The notes below the pieces were generated by a model. The model worked only from the letters and a program-made list of their open reading frames with translations, ran no database searches and was not told where the DNA came from. Both the position numbers and the translations under genes were made by a program. Below, piece by piece: positions 1-11,720 of a DNA stretch of 25,375 nt (the first letter of the stretch is position 1; each line of letters begins with the position of its first letter). The stretch lies in contig CASDWL010000022.1 of NCBI GenBank assembly GCA_949284615.1, positions 1 to 25,375 on the forward strand. The letters are read 5' to 3'. The stretch comes from an uncultured Mycoplasma sp. (GTDB taxonomy: Bacteria > Bacillota_I > Bacilli_A > Mycoplasmatales > Metamycoplasmataceae).

Positions 1-3000
1 ATCAAATATTAAAATGTAACTCTATAGAAGAATTAATAGATCTCTATAAAGCATTTAATGAAGAACTTCCAGAAGATATTAATAATAAATTGAAAAAAAA
101 TAGTAATGTTTCTATTGATGTAATAAAAAATGAATTAATAAAATCAATGGAAATTGATAGACAAAAATTTTCTTTTGAATGAAAATTGATAGTTAATAAA
201 GCTAAAGATATTAATGAACAAAACAATTTATGACCTATTCATTTAGGATTCATATACATCACTTTAAGAATAGACAATAAAGTGATTCAAGCTCCAATGT
301 TTTTTAAAGAAGTGAATATTAGCATAAAAAATTCAATGGTCTCAATCTATTCTATTGGAGATATAAAAATAAATGAAAAGTTAATTTATTTTTTAGAATC
401 TAACAATTTTTTATTAAATATAGATGCTGATTATTCTAAAATGTCTATTAAAGAGCTTTTTGATGTAATCAAAAGATCATGATCACAAAATTTTAAAGTT
501 CCTGAGACACTAAAAGGATTTATTCCCAATTTTAAAGAAAATGAAATTCTTAACAATACTGTAATGATATGACCTGGTGTATCTTTAGGTTTCTTTGAAC
601 CAACTGGCGGACACTTAAGAAAAATGATGTTAAAAATATTGAATGAAGGAGAATTAGATGATATTTTAGAAGTAGAATTTGACAAGAATATTTATAAAAG
701 AACAATACTAGATTCAATATTTAAAAGAAATTTTGGTTTTTATAAAATTGTTCATTCTAATTTATCTCAAGATAAGGCTATTGTTTCTGCTTTAAATCAA
801 AATACTATTATTTGAGGTCCACCAGGAACTGGTAAATCTCAAACTATTACAAATATTTTGACAAATATTTTAATGTTCAATAGAACTGCTCTAGTTGTTT
901 CTCAAAAAAAAGCGGCATTAGAAGTATTGAAAAATAGAATGGAATCACTTGAGATTTTTTGTTTATTTATTCTAAATGATCGCAATATGAATAAAAAGAA
1001 ATTTTATGAACCAATAAAAAGTTATATTAATTATTTAGAAAACTTTAATACAAATGCTGAAGAAAAAATGATTAAAATCATTTCTGATAAAGAGAAAGAA
1101 TTAATGAAATTAACTAATTCAATTATGAAAAATGATTTAGTTGAAGATAATATCATTTTGTTTTCAAAATTTGATAAAAAAATTGGATATAACCAAGAAG
1201 TTTTAAAAAACTTATTAAAACTTGATCAAAATTTAAAATTCAATATAGATGAACTTAAAAGAGTAAAAAATAAAAATAAAATGGTTAAATCCATAATTAA
1301 AAATAATGAATTAAATAAAAATAAAAATTCATATTCAACCAAAAAAATAAAACAACAAGTAAATATAATTATTGATAATTTTATTGATAAGTCAATAGAT
1401 ATAGATTATTTTTTAGATAATAAAGAGAGAATAAATGAAGACTTATGAGCTAAGCTTAATAAATTAAAAAACAGTAATGATAGAAAAAATAAATCATGAA
1501 TAAATGATCATAACAATTTAAAAATTATTATTGCTAAAAAAATCATTAATAAAATAAAGAATTTTGATTTATCTTTAAAAGCAAAATATAATGAATTTGC
1601 TTTAGATGTAAGAGCTGCAACATTAGAACCTATTGTTTTTATAAAAAAACATGCTGATATTATTAAACAAATTTATCCAATTATTATTACTACACCAGAA
1701 ACAGATCTACAATCATGATCTAAAAGAGAATTTGATTATGCATTATTAGATGAATCATCACAAATTTATCTTGAAAAAGGATTGCCTATTTTATATCTTG
1801 CAAAAATTAAAATTCTGGCAGGAGATGATCAACAAATGCAACCATCAAAATGGTTTGCTAGCAAAATGAATGAAAATGAAAATCCTTTTGGTAATATAGA
1901 ATCACTTCTTGATTATGCAGTGGCAAAAGGAGTTTATGCTTTATTACTAGATAAAAATTATCGATCTTCTTTTGCATCTTTAATGACTTTTAATTCACAA
2001 ATATTTTATAAAGGTGAATTAGATGTTGTAGATACATGAAAAGAAAATAATAACATCTTACCAATAGAAGTAATTAATGTTTCTGGAACATGAGAAAATT
2101 CACAAAATTCTTTAGAAATTGATGAAGTTATTAAACAAACATTGATTAATTTTAATAAATACAATAAAATAATTATTTTGGCTTTTAATGCTTCTCAACA
2201 ACTTGCTATTGAGTCTAAAATTATAGAATTTCATCCTGAGTTAGAACAAGCAATTAATGAACAAAAAATATTAATTAGAAATATCGAAAATATTCAAGGA
2301 GATGAAGCAGATTTATTAATAGCATCAATAGCGTATGATAAAAATACAAAGCTTCATGCTACTTATGTAGCAAAACCAGGTGGAAAAAATGCATTAAATG
2401 TTGCTACTTCTAGAGCAAAAGATAAAATGATAATTATTAAATCAATTAATAGTGAAGATATTGTAAATATTACTTCTGATGATATTTCTGTATTTAAGGA
2501 ATGATTAAAATTCCTTGATATGGATGAGGAAGAAAGAAAAAATTATCAATATTATAAAAACAATATTGACAATGAACAAAATACAAGAATAATTAATCAA
2601 ACAAATATAGGAATTGAAATTGATAATTTATCAAATGCTTTAATTCAAGAAATTCAAAATGATTTAAATCAAAATATTCAAGATTTTAATTCTAAATTTG
2701 ATTGCATTATAAATTATTCAATAGGAACATTACAAATACCTATTGCAATTATTAGTAAAATAACAAAGCAATTTGTTGCAGGTATTTTTGTTGATACATA
2801 CCAATATTGAAGATCTTATGATGAATATGTCTTAGATAAAGATGTTGAGAATTTTTTCATTATTAAAAAATACCCTATTCATAGAGTAAGCTTGCTAAAC
2901 TGAAATAATAAAAAAGACATAGTTTTAAAAACAATTAGTGATTATTTACAAAAAAATAATAATGATGTTCTAAATAAAATACCTGAAAAAATTAATATAG

Positions 3001-3014
3001 CACAAAATACTTAA
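1..3014 (+). CDS. DUF4011-like / SF1 helicase / Vsr-like protein, 5' partial
   Basis: The gene enters from the left edge (first full codon at base 3) and ends with TAA at 3012-3014, leaving about 1003 residues. In-frame TGA codons read as Trp. Helicase motifs seen: Walker A GPPGTGKS at 816-839, Walker B LLDESSQ near 1743-1763, motif III GDDQQ at 1821-1835, a YRSS motif near 1959-1970 and motif VI VATSRAKDK at 2400-2426. These place it with UPF1/Dna2-like superfamily 1 helicases. About 300 charged, probably helical residues separate Walker A from Walker B. Upstream, about 216-420 (LGFIYITLR then APMFFKEV) resembles DUF4011. The C-terminus (about 2697-2970) follows the spacing of the Vsr-like MTES_1575 nuclease fold, with GIFVDTYQYW where that family has GIExDGxxYH. 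DUF4011-helicase-Vsr proteins are, from memory, the Hhe type of phage defence. The helicase call is firm; the flanking domains and the defence role are inferred. It could instead serve DNA repair. Confidence 0.85.
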
Positions 3015-3038
3015 AATATCTTCTGTATTTTTTATAAT
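3011..3038 (+). promoter_or_regulatory. Promoter with -10 six bases before the start codon
   Basis: A perfect TATAAT lies at 3033-3038 and the ATG of the next gene at 3045. A weak -35 (TTAAAA, 3011-3016) sits 16 bases upstream. No Shine-Dalgarno sequence precedes the ATG. Transcription starting 6-7 bases after the -10 would begin at or beside the ATG, giving a leaderless mRNA. The start point is inferred, not observed. Confidence 0.55.
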
Positions 3039-3044
3039 TAAATT

Positions 3045-5435
3045 ATGGATTTTCAAAAAAACAATCTTGAATTAACTAATGTAACTGTCAACAAAAATAA
3101 AAAAGATGATTCTTTTTTAATTTCTAATTTAACTTTTTCTTTAGTAGATTCTAAAACTCATGCATTTTATTTTAACAATAGTATTGAAAAGCAAGCTTTT
3201 ATTTCTTTATTTACTAATAGCGATACATCATATAGTGGGCAAATTAAAATTATTGGAAAGATACATAATCAATTATTAACAAAATTAAGTGATGATTTTG
3301 GTTTTCATAATTTAAATATCTTCGATAATGTAAATCCTAAAACTAGAGTTATAGAAATTATAGAAAAAGAAGTGTTAAAAAATCAATATGATGCTATAAA
3401 CAAAATAATTGATACTAACAATAAATATGAAAAAAATACTAAAATGTTAAAAATATCAAGATATAAAAAAATTGAATTGTCTTATTATAGGGCTATTAAT
3501 ATTTTGATTAAAAAAGCTGTAAACCATGTAGAAAAATTAATCAATGAATTAAAAATTAACCAAAAAAATTCAGATCAATTAATTGTTATTTATGAAGAAT
3601 TCATATTATCACATATCAAATATTTAAAAAATAGAATAAATTTATTAATTGATAGAAATATTATGCTTATCGATCTTTATAAGAAAAAATTTAATGAAAA
3701 AATAGATGAAAAGAGAAATGCTAATATTCAAAAAAAAGCTAAAGAGTTGATTGATAAAACAAATATATTTGAATCTTATGATAAATCATTAGAGAAAATT
3801 AAAAAACAAACATCTAATGTTGTGTTTAATGATAAATTTGAAAATATTAAAAAAAATATTGCAAGAACTTTTGCTAAAAATATTTTTGATTCTATAATTT
3901 ATGAGTTTGAATATAAATATGAATATTATTCAGAAGAAATTAAAAAAATAAATAGAAAAGGAAAGAATTCCGTTAATTATTTAAATCTATTTTCTAAAAA
4001 AATAATAACACTTGATTTTTTAAAAATTTTCAAAAAAAATATGATAAACATTTATCATCTATCCAAAGAAAATATTGAATTATTTACAAAAGAATTTGAA
4101 AAAAAATATATAGAATCAATAATGATTTTAGAAAAAGAAAATATATTTAATTGAGAAGAAATTAAAAATACTCGTAAATTAAAAAGAATTATTAATAATT
4201 ACACAAAAAAAGAAGTTAAATTAATTATTGAAAAATATAAAAATTTATTAGATTTAGATAAAAATGAACCTCCTAAAAGAGAACAAAATCATGTTTTGCC
4301 AAAACAATATATTGATAAAAATGACAAAAATGAAATTTTATCTAATATTGAAAGTATTAAAATAGAATATCAGGATTTATGAGATGAAATAGATTGAGAA
4401 AATAAATTAACTTTATATCAAATGAATGATAATTTAAATATTATTAATCAATCAATAGATGATGAAAAAAAAATATATAAAAATAGAAAAAATTTCTATA
4501 ACAAATTATTATTTGATTTTTTAGATTTTAAAAATGTTATATCTCAAAATTTAGTTTTAGATTCTAGTTTGAAAAAAAATAAATTTAATGATCAGAATTT
4601 TCTAAATGAATCATCTAAATTTGAAACTATTTATAATTTTGTTTCAAATGATTCTAAAATATTAGAAAATTTATTTTATAAAAATAAATCTAAAATCTCT
4701 CGCCATATTCAAGATAATGAAATTATTGTAATATCAAGATATTCTATTTTTAAATCCTCTAAAAATATTAAAATATCTATTTTTGATTATTTAAAAAGAT
4801 TTGGAAAAATTGACAATATATTAAAAAATATTTTCTTTTTAATAATAGGGTTGTTAGATGGAAAAAAAATTACAATATTCGAAAATTTATTTTCGAATTT
4901 AAATTATAATGATTCAATTACATTTCTAAAAACTTATGAAACATTAACATCTAATTCAAATAAAAAATGAATTTTAATTGAATCCAATATTCTAAGTGCT
5001 AAGGATGCTGCTGATGAAATTTCAATAATAGATAAATCTAAACAGATTGAATTTGGTAAATCTAGTGATATATTCAAAAATCCTATTTATGACATTTCCT
5101 TAGAAGCATTTGGGCTTAAACAAACCAGTCTTAGACAAACACCTGAATCATTTAATAAATTTATTGATTATCACTATGGTTATGATTATTATGAAGTTGA
5201 AAAAGGGCACATTGTCTATGGAAATGTTAATCAAATTTATGATTGAACTAAAATTATTCCAAACAAAACTGATATGACTGTTTCAATTGAGGAATTGAAT
5301 AACTTAAAAAATAAGATTGCTTTTGAGGAAATATCAAGCAATAAATTAAAAGATGAAATTAATAAAATTGAAAAAGAAGATGTTTCTATTTTTAATAGTC
5401 AGGAGTTTTTAATAATAGATGTTGAACAAAATTAA
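3045..5435 (+). CDS. Degenerate OppF-like ABC ATPase with long charged insertion
   Basis: This is a 796-residue protein. Its ends resemble an oligopeptide-transporter ATPase (OppF). Near residues 40-57 the Walker A position reads NNSIEKQAF, keeping Lys but losing the glycines. GQIKIIGKI matches the strand after Walker A, and VNPKTRVIEIIEKEVL follows OppF's LNPRMTV..II.EPL. The C-terminal part keeps the spacing of Walker B, D-loop, H-loop and tail (ITIFENLFSNLN, then ILIESNILSAKDAADEI, IDKSKQIEFGKSSDIFKNP, VEKGHIVYG). However, the LSGGQ signature is absent, Walker B DE is FE, and the H-loop His is Ser or Asn. Between the halves lie several hundred lysine- and glutamate-rich residues, probably helical. 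ATP hydrolysis is unlikely. No Opp permease or binding protein is nearby. The next gene overlaps its end by 17 bases. OppF ancestry is inferred from motif spacing; an SMC-like scaffold is an alternative. Confidence 0.65.
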
Positions 5436-5838
5436 AAAAATCACAAAAGAAATTATTAATATCAAAAATATTGTAATCATATTTTGTGTTTCTTTACTTG
5501 TTATTCCTTTTGTAGTTATATTTATAGTTTTAAATAAAGGATGAGCAAATGGATTATCAACAGCTGCTTTATTATATATTTGTTGCGGAATATTAATTTT
5601 AATTTTAGATATTGCTCATTTTGATACTTTAAATAAATTGAAAAGAATATTTGCTATTAAAAAAGAAAATAAAGAAAAACTTTCAGAATTTGAAAAAATG
5701 CAAATGAAATTGTTGAAAATTGAAGATGATGAAAAAAAGAAAAAGAATAATAAAAAAATAATTAAATTTGTATCTTGATATTCTATTTTATATGGAACTA
5801 TTTTATTAATCATTTCATTACCATTTATTTTTATTTAA
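5419..5838 (+). CDS. Small membrane protein, three predicted TM segments
   Basis: The protein has 139 residues. It shows three hydrophobic stretches, at about residues 18-38, 46-66 and 117-139. A charged cytosolic-looking segment rich in Lys and Glu (about 70-112) separates the second and third. The ATG lies inside the last codons of the preceding gene (17-base overlap), with AGGAG at 5401-5405, 13 bases upstream, so the two are probably co-transcribed and translationally coupled. The last segment ends at the extreme C-terminus (FIFI). I do not recognise the family with certainty; the size and arrangement recall small DUF3899-type mycoplasma membrane proteins. A partnership with the degenerate ABC-like protein is suggested only by the overlap. 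Confidence 0.7.
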
Positions 5839-5844
5839 TATAAT
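5839..5844 (+). promoter_or_regulatory. -10 box of valS, probable leaderless start
   Basis: TATAAT begins directly after the previous stop codon (5836-5838). The valS ATG follows after a 9-base spacer (TATTAAAAT). There is no Shine-Dalgarno sequence and no convincing -35 hexamer, which is common in mycoplasmas. A transcript would carry zero to three bases of leader. Confidence 0.5.
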
Positions 5845-5853
5845 TATTAAAAT

Positions 5854-8331
5854 ATGGACATTAATTATAATCACAAACTTGTTGAAAAAGATAAAAATAA
5901 AAAATGGATTGAGAAAAAATATTTCATTGAAAATGATTTAAGTAAAAAACCATTTTCAATTATTCTTCCACCTCCTAATATTACAGGTAAATTACACTTA
6001 GGACATGCATGAGATAGTTACATACAAGATACAATAATTAGATATAAAAAAATTCAAGGATATGATGTTTTATTTGTTCCTGGAACAGACCATGCAGGAA
6101 TTGCTACTCAAGCAAAAGTTGAACAAAAATTGTTAGATATGAACATCAATAAAAATAATCTTACTCGAGAAGAATTTATTCAGTGAGTATACAAATGAAA
6201 AGATGAATATACTGAACACATTCACAATCAATGAAATAAATTAGGATTAGCTTTAAATTATGATTATGAAAAATTTACCTTAGATCCAAATTCAAATGAT
6301 GCAGTTAATAAAGTTTTTATTGAACTTTATAACAATGGATTAATATATAGAGGTAATCGGGCAATTAATTGAGATCCTAAATTAGAAACAGCACTATCTA
6401 ATATTGAAATTATTTCTAAAAAAACTAATTCAAAAATGTATTACATTAAGTATTTTTTAGAAGATAAATCAGAATATATTGTTATTGCAACAACAAGAAT
6501 AGAAACATTGTTTTCAGATGTAGCAATTGCTATAAACCCTCAAGATGAAAATAAAAAACATTTATTAGGAAAATTTGTTTTAAATCCTCTTACAAAGAAA
6601 AAGCTACCAATCATTACTGATGATCATATAGATATTAATTTTGGTACAGGGTTTATGAAAGTTAGTGCTCATGCTATAGATGATATAGATATTATCAAAA
6701 AAAACAATCTTGAAATTATTGAATGTATAGATAAAAAAGGGAAAATGAATCAAAATGCTAAGTCTTTTAAAGGAATGACAAGAGAAAAAGCTAGAGACAA
6801 AATTTTTCAAAAATTAAATCAAGAAAATTACATAGAGAAAGTTGAGGAAATTATCAATAATATTTCATATTCTGAAAGAAGTGGAGAAGCTATTGAGATT
6901 TTAGTAATGCCCCAATGATTTGTGAAAATGGATAAATTTTCACAACTTGTCTTAGATAATTTAAAAACTAAAAATAAAACTCACATTTACCCTAAAAGAT
7001 TTGAAAATATATTAAAAAAATGAATGGAAAATGCATATGATTGAACTATATCAAGACAGTTATGATGAGGTCATCAAATACCAGCTTGATATAAAAATGA
7101 TGAAATTAAAGTTCAATTAGAATCACCAGGAAAAGATTGAAAAAGAGATGAAGATGTTTTAGATACTTGATTTTCTTCCGGTTTGGCCCCATTATCTTTT
7201 TTAGATTGACCAAATTATAAAGAAAAAATAAATAGATATTTCCCAATTTCTTTATTAGTTACAGGATATGACATAATATTTTTTTGAGTTGCTAGAATGT
7301 ATTTTTTTAGTTTATATTTTAAAAATAATATCCCATTTAAAGATTTATTAATTCATGGATTAATAAGAGATGAACAAGGGAGAAAAATGTCTAAATCTTT
7401 AGGTAATGGTATTGACCCCATGGAAGTAATAGATAATTATGGTTCGGATTCTCTAAGATGATATTTACTAACAAATTCTTCTCCTGGTTTTGATATCAAT
7501 TTTTCAAATGAAAAATTGAAATTTGCTTGAAATTTATGTAATAAAATTTGAAGTATTTCAAGATACATCAAACAATTACCAAATAATGAAAATGCAACAA
7601 TAAATATCGAAGATAAATGAATTGTTAATTCATTATTATCATTAAAAAAATCAATTGATAAAAAAATTGATAAATATGAATTTACTATCATTGGTAAAGA
7701 AATATCAGATTTTATCTACAATGATTTTTCTTCTTGATATATAGAATTTTCAAAAGTAAATAAAAATAAAGATGTTTGTCTAAATGTTTTAAAAAATTTA
7801 TTAATATTAATTCATCCTTTTTTACCTTTTTTAACCGATCATTTATATTATGAAATCTTTAATGAGGAATTATTAGAAAATGAATTTAATTTAAAATCTT
7901 TAGGTAAAGAAAATAAAATTCAATTAGTAATTGATGCTGTTTCATTAATTAGAGAAGCAAGAAGTACTTATAATATTTCTAATAAAGAAGTTGTAAATTA
8001 TTCTATTTTAAATATTGATGATAATGAAATTGTCAACCTTGTTAATAAAGTTGCAAATGCTAAATTTGAATTAAATAATGATGCTTTATTTACAACAAAC
8101 AATTTATCATTAAATGTTAAATTAAACGATTTAATTAAGAATCAAGAAAAAATTAAAACACAAGAGTTGTTAGAGAAATTAAATACTGAAATAAAAAGAA
8201 GTGAAACAATATTATCAAATCAAAATTTCATTAATAAAGCCCCTAAAGAAAAAGTAGAAGAAGAAAAAGAAAAATATAAAAATTACAAAAAACAATTAGA
8301 AGAGATAAAAAAGAAATTGGAGAAATTATAA
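5854..8331 (+). CDS. valS: Valine--tRNA ligase (ValRS)
   Basis: ValRS charges tRNA-Val with valine in the cytoplasm. The protein has 825 residues, shorter than the roughly 880-950 usual in bacteria. The class Ia signatures are intact: [14 protein letters not shown] with HLGH at residue 48, [29 protein letters not shown], and KMSKS at residue 511 (7384-7398). Several in-frame TGA codons fall on invariant tryptophans of these motifs, which supports code 4. The CP1 editing domain is present (about residues 205-345) but altered: TTRPET reads TTRIET (from residue 213), and the editing pocket AHDPxD reads AHAIDD (272-277). The C-terminus (about 765-825) is a lysine- and glutamate-rich tRNA-binding coiled-coil arm. 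folD follows after 3 bases, so the two form an operon. The identification is secure. Confidence 0.97.
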
Positions 8332-8334
8332 AAT

Positions 8335-9144
8335 ATGATTATTTTAGATGGCAAGAAAGTAGCAGCCGAGGAAACGGAAAAATTAAAAAAAATTGTTTCT
8401 GCTTTATCTTATCAACCAAATTTTGCTATTATCCAAGTTGGCAATCTAGAAGAATCAAATAAATATATTAAAAATAAAATCAAAAAAGCTGATGAAATAG
8501 GAATTAATACAAATCATATTAAATTCAATAATGATATAAAAGAAGAAGAATTAATTGAATTTATAAAAGACATAAACAATATATATGATGGAATTATTGT
8601 TCAACTACCTTTACCTAATTCTTTAAATAAACATAACATTTTAAATTCTATAGACCCATCTAAAGATATTGATTGTTGTAATCAAACTAATTTAAATAAT
8701 TTTTATAATAATAAACCCTCATTTATCCCAGCAACAGCTAGAGCAATTAAATTACTATTAGATTATTATCAAATTGATATAAAAGATAAAAAAATTTTAA
8801 TAGTAGGAGAATCAGATCTTGTTGGAAAACCTACAAAAAAAATCTTGTCTCAATTTTCTTCTTGTGTAGATTCTACAAATAAAGAAAAAGGAATATCTAA
8901 TTCTCAAAATTATGATTTATTAGTAGTTGCGGCAGGATCTCCTAAATTAATTAAAAAAGAAAATGTAAAAAAAGGTGCAATAGTAATTGATGTTGGCATA
9001 ACAATTGTAGAAGGTAAAATGTATGGAGATGTAGATTTTGATAATGTAAAAAATATTGTAGAAGCAATTAGCCCTGTTCCAGGTGGAGTAGGCCCATTAA
9101 CAGTCATATGTTTAATGAGAAATTTAATAGAAAAATTAATATAA
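8335..9144 (+). CDS. folD: Bifunctional methylenetetrahydrofolate dehydrogenase/cyclohydrolase
   Basis: FolD interconverts methylene-, methenyl- and formyl-tetrahydrofolate and supplies formyl groups for initiator Met-tRNA. The protein has 269 residues, slightly short of the usual 280-290. Visible family features are the catalytic Tyr44-x3-Lys48 (YIKNK), QLPLP (90-94), KDID with Asp113, the cofactor-loop motif GESDLVGKP (158-166), GAIVIDVGI (214-222) and PGGVGPLT (249-256). Departures from the family: VDGFHP reads IDCCNQ (112-117), PCTPxG reads PATARA, and the usual CHxxT after the Rossmann loop is VDST. It lies 3 bases after valS without its own Shine-Dalgarno, so it is read from the valS transcript. 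The family call is firm. Whether both activities survive the pocket changes is uncertain. Confidence 0.93.
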   Translation: MIILDGKKVAAEETEKLKKIVSALSYQPNFAIIQVGNLEESNKYIKNKIKKADEIGINTNHIKFNNDIKEEELIEFIKDINNIYDGIIVQLPLPNSLNKHNILNSIDPSKDIDCCNQTNLNNFYNNKPSFIPATARAIKLLLDYYQIDIKDKKILIVGESDLVGKPTKKILSQFSSCVDSTNKEKGISNSQNYDLLVVAAGSPKLIKKENVKKGAIVIDVGITIVEGKMYGDVDFDNVKNIVEAISPVPGGVGPLTVICLMRNLIEKLI

Positions 9145-9145
9145 T
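9140..9145 (+). promoter_or_regulatory. -10 box overlapping the folD stop codon
   Basis: TATAAT at 9140-9145 contains the folD TAA (9142-9144). The GTG start of the protease follows after 9 bases (ATTAAAATA). The block is nearly identical to the one before valS. No Shine-Dalgarno is present, so a leaderless or very short-leader GTG-initiated mRNA is predicted. Confidence 0.45.
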
Positions 9146-9154
9146 ATTAAAATA

Positions 9155-10327
9155 GTGGAAAAATCAAAATTTAAAAGTATTTTAGAAAAATCATTGTATA
9201 TTGTTCTGGGTGTTGGAGCAATTTTAGGTGTCTCTATTGGTTGTTACAAAATCTATTCTAATTTATTTAAAACTAGTGTATTACAAGCAAATAGTAATTG
9301 AAATAATATGCCTGCAGGTTTTAAAGAATTTTCAGAAAAAAATTCATTAAAAGTTCAATTTCATATTCCAAGTAAATCTTCTAATAATGCTTATTACAAT
9401 ATTAATGGCACTGCATGAACTTGATATTGAGAAAAAAATTCAACTAATTCAAGTTATGATTGATATTTAATTACAAATTTTCATGTTGTAAATGAAGCTG
9501 TTGCTTATAGTTTAGGATTAATAAATGAAAATAATGGAACAATTGCTATCTCAGATTATGATTCTTTAATTGATTATTATAAAAAACAATCTGAATTTAA
9601 AATAACACCTTCATATTTTGATTTATTTTGATGTGATTTAAATATTCAACCCAAAGATGAAAATGATGTAAGTAATTATATTCCTGTATTCCCTACAGTT
9701 AGTGATGCAATAAAAAATGTGAGTGTTATAGCTGATTTTCAAAATAATAATATTAAATTATTTTCTGAGTCAAAAATTGAGACTGAAGAGCAATCATACA
9801 ATTTAGATATGGCACTTATAAAAGTGACTATTAATTCTTCTGTTATATCTAACCCTTCATCACTGACATCTCCAATTAATAATTACATTAATAATAAAAA
9901 TAATAACGATGAGTTTGATGAAAATTTGAACATTTACATATCAGGTAATCCTAGTCATGTATCAAATAATGAAAATAATCCAGGAATGCTAGTTGGAGTG
10001 GAATTATCATCTAAATTTTTAAGAGATTACAAACAATTAATACAAATTGAAGATAGAATCTTAAAGTTGTTAAAAGCACCTTATTTTTATTCAAAAGATG
10101 ATTATATTGATTTTCCATTATCAGGTGGAGCATCAGGTTCTGCTGTTTATCAACATAGCTCTGAAATATTAATTGAATGAACAAAAAAAATTCCTGTTGG
10201 AATTTATTGAGGAGGTCAATTGGCATCAAATTTAATGAAACCATCTTTCATTCCATTCATTGTGAATAGTAATGAAATTACTTATAATATTTTTCAAAAT
10301 TTTATTGATTTCATATCAACAAAATAA
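9155..10327 (+). CDS. DUF31-family (MIP-like) membrane-anchored serine protease
   Basis: This is a 390-residue protein starting at GTG. One hydrophobic segment lies near residues 13-33, followed by Ser/Asn-rich sequence, so the body should face outward. A trypsin-like triad can be read: His110 in LITNFHVVN, Asp218 in NLDMALIKV, and Ser327 in GGASGSAVY. This arrangement, with GTAWTWYW before the His, matches the DUF31 mycoplasma peptidases, the group that includes the immunoglobulin-cleaving MIP proteases. A Cys near residue 31 (SIGC) could be a weak lipobox, but the Ser at -3 is atypical, so a plain anchor is more likely. No MIB-type binding partner is visible. Two aminopeptidases follow 21 bases downstream, suggesting joint use of cleaved peptides. 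The substrate is unknown. Confidence 0.8.
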
Positions 10328-10335
10328 CAAATAAA

Positions 10336-10342
10336 AGAGGAG
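10336..10342 (+). promoter_or_regulatory. Strong ribosome binding site of first aminopeptidase
   Basis: AGAGGAG lies 6 bases before the ATG at 10349. It fixes this start and contrasts with the SD-less genes on either side. Confidence 0.8.
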
Positions 10343-10348
10343 CAAAAT

Positions 10349-11719
<1,371 letters not shown>

Positions 11720-11720
11720 T

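Noticed and set aside
1449..2520. Repeated apparent interruption of the helicase gene by TGA codons, as if it were a pseudogene
   Set aside because: All pieces lie in one frame without TAA or TAG, and the same pattern occurs in every conserved gene here at Trp positions. TGA is read as Trp.
9243..9249. Lipobox (SIGC) making the DUF31 protease a lipoprotein
   Set aside because: The Ser at -3 is atypical and the Cys falls near the end of the hydrophobic stretch; a plain transmembrane anchor fits better, though lipidation is not excluded.
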